Below, one piece after another: positions 5,404-6,530 of a stretch of 6,530 nucleotides of DNA. Origin of the DNA: Actinomycetota bacterium (GTDB lineage: Bacteria; Actinomycetota; Thermoleophilia; UBA2241); NCBI GenBank assembly GCA_003132645.1, contig PKYM01000161.1, positions 2,057-8,586 of the forward strand, written 5' to 3'. Each line of letters starts with the position of its first letter. Positions within the stretch are counted from its first letter, which is position 1. Position numbers and translations under genes: made by a program. Below the pieces are notes generated by a model, which did not search any database, was not told where the DNA came from, and saw nothing but the letters and a program-made list of their open reading frames with translations.

Positions 5404-5441
5404 CAGTCGCGACAGCTCAGTCGCGACGGCTCAGTCGCGAT
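5404..5441. repeat. Three CAGTCGCGAC direct repeats with a 14-bp period
   Basis: Copies are at 5404-5413, 5418-5427 and 5432-5441; the third differs only in its last base (T for C). Each contains the palindrome GTCGCGAC (GTCGCGAT in the third). The third copy overlaps the stop of the small membrane gene (TGA on the minus strand, 5431-5433). The array lies between that gene and its terminator. Confidence 0.7.
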
Positions 5442-5598
5442 GCTTGTCGCGCGACTCGTCCTGGGGAGAGGCAGTGTGGTCCACCGGCACACGGGCAGGA
5501 ATGCGGGCCGGCTGGGTACGGCTTCTGACGGCGGCCGCCGTCGTCGCCAGGGCGGTGAGTGCGACAACGACAAGTGCGCCGATGATCATTGCGTTCAT
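5431..5598 (-). CDS. Small single-pass membrane protein, 55 residues
   Basis: No family is recognised. The protein starts MNAMIIGALVVVALTALATT and has one hydrophobic span at about residues 4-24, followed by an Arg/Pro-rich stretch (25-38) and an acidic-basic tail ending SRDKHRD. The short N-terminus and positive charge after the span suggest N-out/C-in orientation with a cytoplasmic tail; an uncleaved signal anchor is the best description. The start at 5598 has AGGAGA at 5604-5609 (plus coordinates), 5 bases upstream, so the much longer frame from 5844, which is Arg/Pro-rich and antisense-like, is not real upstream of this point. It follows the larger membrane-protein gene on the same strand after 52 bases, and a terminator lies just beyond its stop, so the two are probably co-transcribed. 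The reading frame end coincides with a short direct-repeat array. Confidence 0.65.
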   Translation of the reverse strand: MNAMIIGALVVVALTALATTAAAVRSRTQPARIPARVPVDHTASPQDESRDKHRD

Positions 5599-5650
5599 GA
5601 TATTCTCCTGAACCGGCCTGAGGATCGCCCGAGGGCTTGGACGCCTCGGC

Positions 5651-6163
5651 CTATGTCTGCGTCGGGGTGTCGGGCGTTGCCGGCGGCGCGCTGGGTGGCG
5701 TCTCGGCCAGCGTCTGAGCCGCGCCTGAGCCGTGCATCTGCCGGTACCAGTGCTCGAACTGCTGCCACTGTGGGTCGATCGGCCCGCCCGCGCTCGGCAG
5801 CGCTCCGCCAGCGCCGGCTCCGGGAGCGCCGGCGCCGGTCGCACCAGCGCCGGCTGTGGAGTCCGCGGCGACAGCGCGGGCCGAATGCCGGTTGGGATCG
5901 ATCAGGTAGACGATCGCCGCGCCGACGCCGCCGGCCAGAAGTACTGCCGCGAGCAGACCGAGTCCGGGAAAGCCCGCGTCGCGGCGCACGAGGCCGGAGC
6001 CGATGGCGAAGTTGCGCATCATTCCGCGTTGAGACGCGCCGATGCGCATGACTCCGACGTTCCCGTGGTTGAAGCCGATGTGGTAGGAGACGATACCGAC
6101 GGCCGCGATCAGGGCTGCCACCAACGCGCCGGTCACGATCCAGGTGATGGTCTTGCGACTCAT
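5651..6163 (-). CDS. Two-pass membrane protein with Gly/Ala-rich linker and aromatic C-terminal helix
   Basis: I do not recognise a named family. This 170-residue protein has a first hydrophobic span at about residues 7-28 and a loop with several Arg and Met (NFAIGSGLVRRDAGFPGLG, 51-69). A second span lies at about 67-88. A low-complexity Gly/Ala linker (about 104-122) leads to a short segment PIDPQWQQFEHWYRQMHG (128-145). A Pro/Thr-rich tail ends the protein. The layout, two spans then a linker and a short helix with W/Y/R residues, recalls small actinobacterial membrane proteins carrying a C-terminal SHOCT-like helix, but the match is loose and I do not assign it. ATG 6163 has GAGGAGG (within 6171-6178) about 8 bases upstream. 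It is the first gene of a likely two-gene leftward unit with the 55-residue membrane protein and lies 157 bases downstream of purA. Confidence 0.75.
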   Translation of the reverse strand: MSRKTITWIVTGALVAALIAAVGIVSYHIGFNHGNVGVMRIGASQRGMMRNFAIGSGLVRRDAGFPGLGLLAAVLLAGGVGAAIVYLIDPNRHSARAVAADSTAGAGATGAGAPGAGAGGALPSAGGPIDPQWQQFEHWYRQMHGSGAAQTLAETPPSAPPATPDTPTQT

Positions 6164-6218
6164 ACGCGATTCCTCCTCGCTGCTGCTCGCGGACGGCGCG
6201 GACCGGCCGTCAACAGGC

Positions 6219-6249
6219 AGTATGGCCCACGCACGTGAGTTTCGGCCAA
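6219..6249 (-). promoter_or_regulatory. Weak promoter candidate for the membrane-protein pair
   Basis: On the minus strand, CATACT (6219-6224) resembles a -10 box and TTGGCC (6244-6249) a -35 box, but the spacer of 19 bases is long. It would start a transcript roughly 50 bases before the ATG at 6163. There is no clear terminator between purA and this gene, so read-through from purA is the alternative. Confidence 0.22.
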
Positions 6250-6298
6250 GAGAATGCTGTGAAACGGCTGTGAGCGCGGAGCGTTCAGACCGCCCGCC

Positions 6299-6324
6299 GC
6301 GGTTACCCGATCCGCTGCGGTTAC
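6299..6324. repeat. GCGGTTAC direct repeat overlapping the purA stop
   Basis: GCGGTTAC occurs at 6299-6306 and again at 6317-6324, 18 bases apart; the second copy contains the purA stop (TTA on the plus strand). Two 8-base copies are weak evidence and may be chance. Confidence 0.25.
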
Positions 6325-6530
6325 ACCGCCCCGCCGCGCCCGATGGAGCGCGGCAGCACGATGGTCTCTTCGCGCCCGGGGCCCACCGCGATGAACTTCA
6401 CGCGCGTCTTGGTGAAGTCGGCGATGTACTGAATGTAGTCGCGGGCCGTCTCGGGCAGGTCGGCCCACTCCTCGCAAGCGCGCAGGTCGTCGGTCCAGCC
6501 GGGCAGCTCCTCGAGCACCGGTTTGGCGTG
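6321..6530 (-). CDS. purA: Adenylosuccinate synthetase, C-terminal part (5' end outside the window)
   Basis: The last 69 residues of PurA are present, running off the right edge. The enzyme joins IMP and aspartate with GTP hydrolysis to make adenylosuccinate, the first step from IMP to AMP, in the cytoplasm. Recognition rests on KPVLEELPGW, then LPETARDYIQYI, and KFIAVGPGREETIVL, which align with the conserved PurA C-terminus (E. coli and B. subtilis have the counterparts PGWSE, LPxxAxxY and SxGPDRxxT). The VGPGR loop corresponds to the part that contacts the guanine of GTP in E. coli PurA; here Ala replaces the Ser two residues before the Gly-Pro. The tail IGRGGAV is slightly longer than usual. 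The stop is TAA at 6321. The frame is open to the window edge, so the GTG at 6518 is an internal Val codon rather than a start. Confidence 0.93.
   Translation of the reverse strand, partial: HAKPVLEELPGWTDDLRACEEWADLPETARDYIQYIADFTKTRVKFIAVGPGREETIVLPRSIGRGGAV

Noticed and set aside
5404..5441. CRISPR array
   Set aside because: There are only three 10-base repeats with 4-base gaps, and no cas genes nearby; this is a short direct repeat, not a CRISPR.
5599..5844. Upstream extension of the small membrane protein to 5844
   Set aside because: The added residues are Arg/Pro-rich and overlap the larger membrane-protein gene in another frame; the ATG at 5598 has its own AGGAGA.
5275..6051. Open plus-strand frame of 258 codons
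   Set aside because: It is antisense to both membrane-protein genes and highly Arg/Ser-rich, with no ribosome binding site or domain.

Overview
The window is GC-rich bacterial DNA with short intergenic gaps, strong AGGAGG-type ribosome binding sites and GC-rich hairpin terminators. The protein families are those common in soil actinobacteria: small VOC, SRPBCC and SnoaL-like proteins, a TetR regulator, and a PurA ending GPGREETI. A Thermoleophilia/Solirubrobacterales-like actinobacterium is my best guess, but this is inference from style and composition; no marker gene is complete. I found no RNA gene, insertion sequence, phage gene or CRISPR array.

Layout, left to right. Positions 1-72 are the tail of an unrecognised plus-strand gene. 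Positions 163-723 encode a class I SAM-dependent methyltransferase, followed by a textbook intrinsic terminator (756-793). A VOC/glyoxalase-like gene reads leftward (836-1234). A 200-base divergent gap with two palindromes and a hexamer-repeat ribosome binding site leads into an exported TIGR03118-family beta-propeller-like protein (1435-2568). A long hairpin (2601-2635) separates this from a second, convergent VOC gene (2677-3066). Divergent from that is an SRPBCC-family gene (3218 to about 3839) that appears to have lost its stop through a one-base shift, so its frame stays open across the next gene. That next gene is a leftward SnoaL-like gene (3905-4357), divergent from a TetR-family repressor (4486-5115). 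Two near-identical 15-bp palindromes, 20 bp apart, lie between them.

Positions 5116-5430 hold no gene that I can support. They contain three consecutive hairpins (5127-5218), an AT-richer stretch with no recognisable signal (about 5225-5330), a leftward intrinsic terminator (5335-5368) and a short 14-bp-period repeat (5404-5441). A leftward pair of membrane-protein genes (5651-6163 and 5431-5598) probably forms one transcript ending at that terminator. The right edge (6321-6530) is the C-terminus of purA, reading leftward out of the window.

The only regulatory unit the sequence clearly suggests is TetR plus the divergent SnoaL-like gene with its tandem operators. The other genes look like a loose run of small stand-alone accessory or housekeeping genes. 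I did not find a convincing novel multi-gene system. The most notable points are the tandem operator, the broken or extended SRPBCC frame, the GGAGAG triplicate in front of the exported protein, and the repeat overlapping the stop of the small membrane protein.
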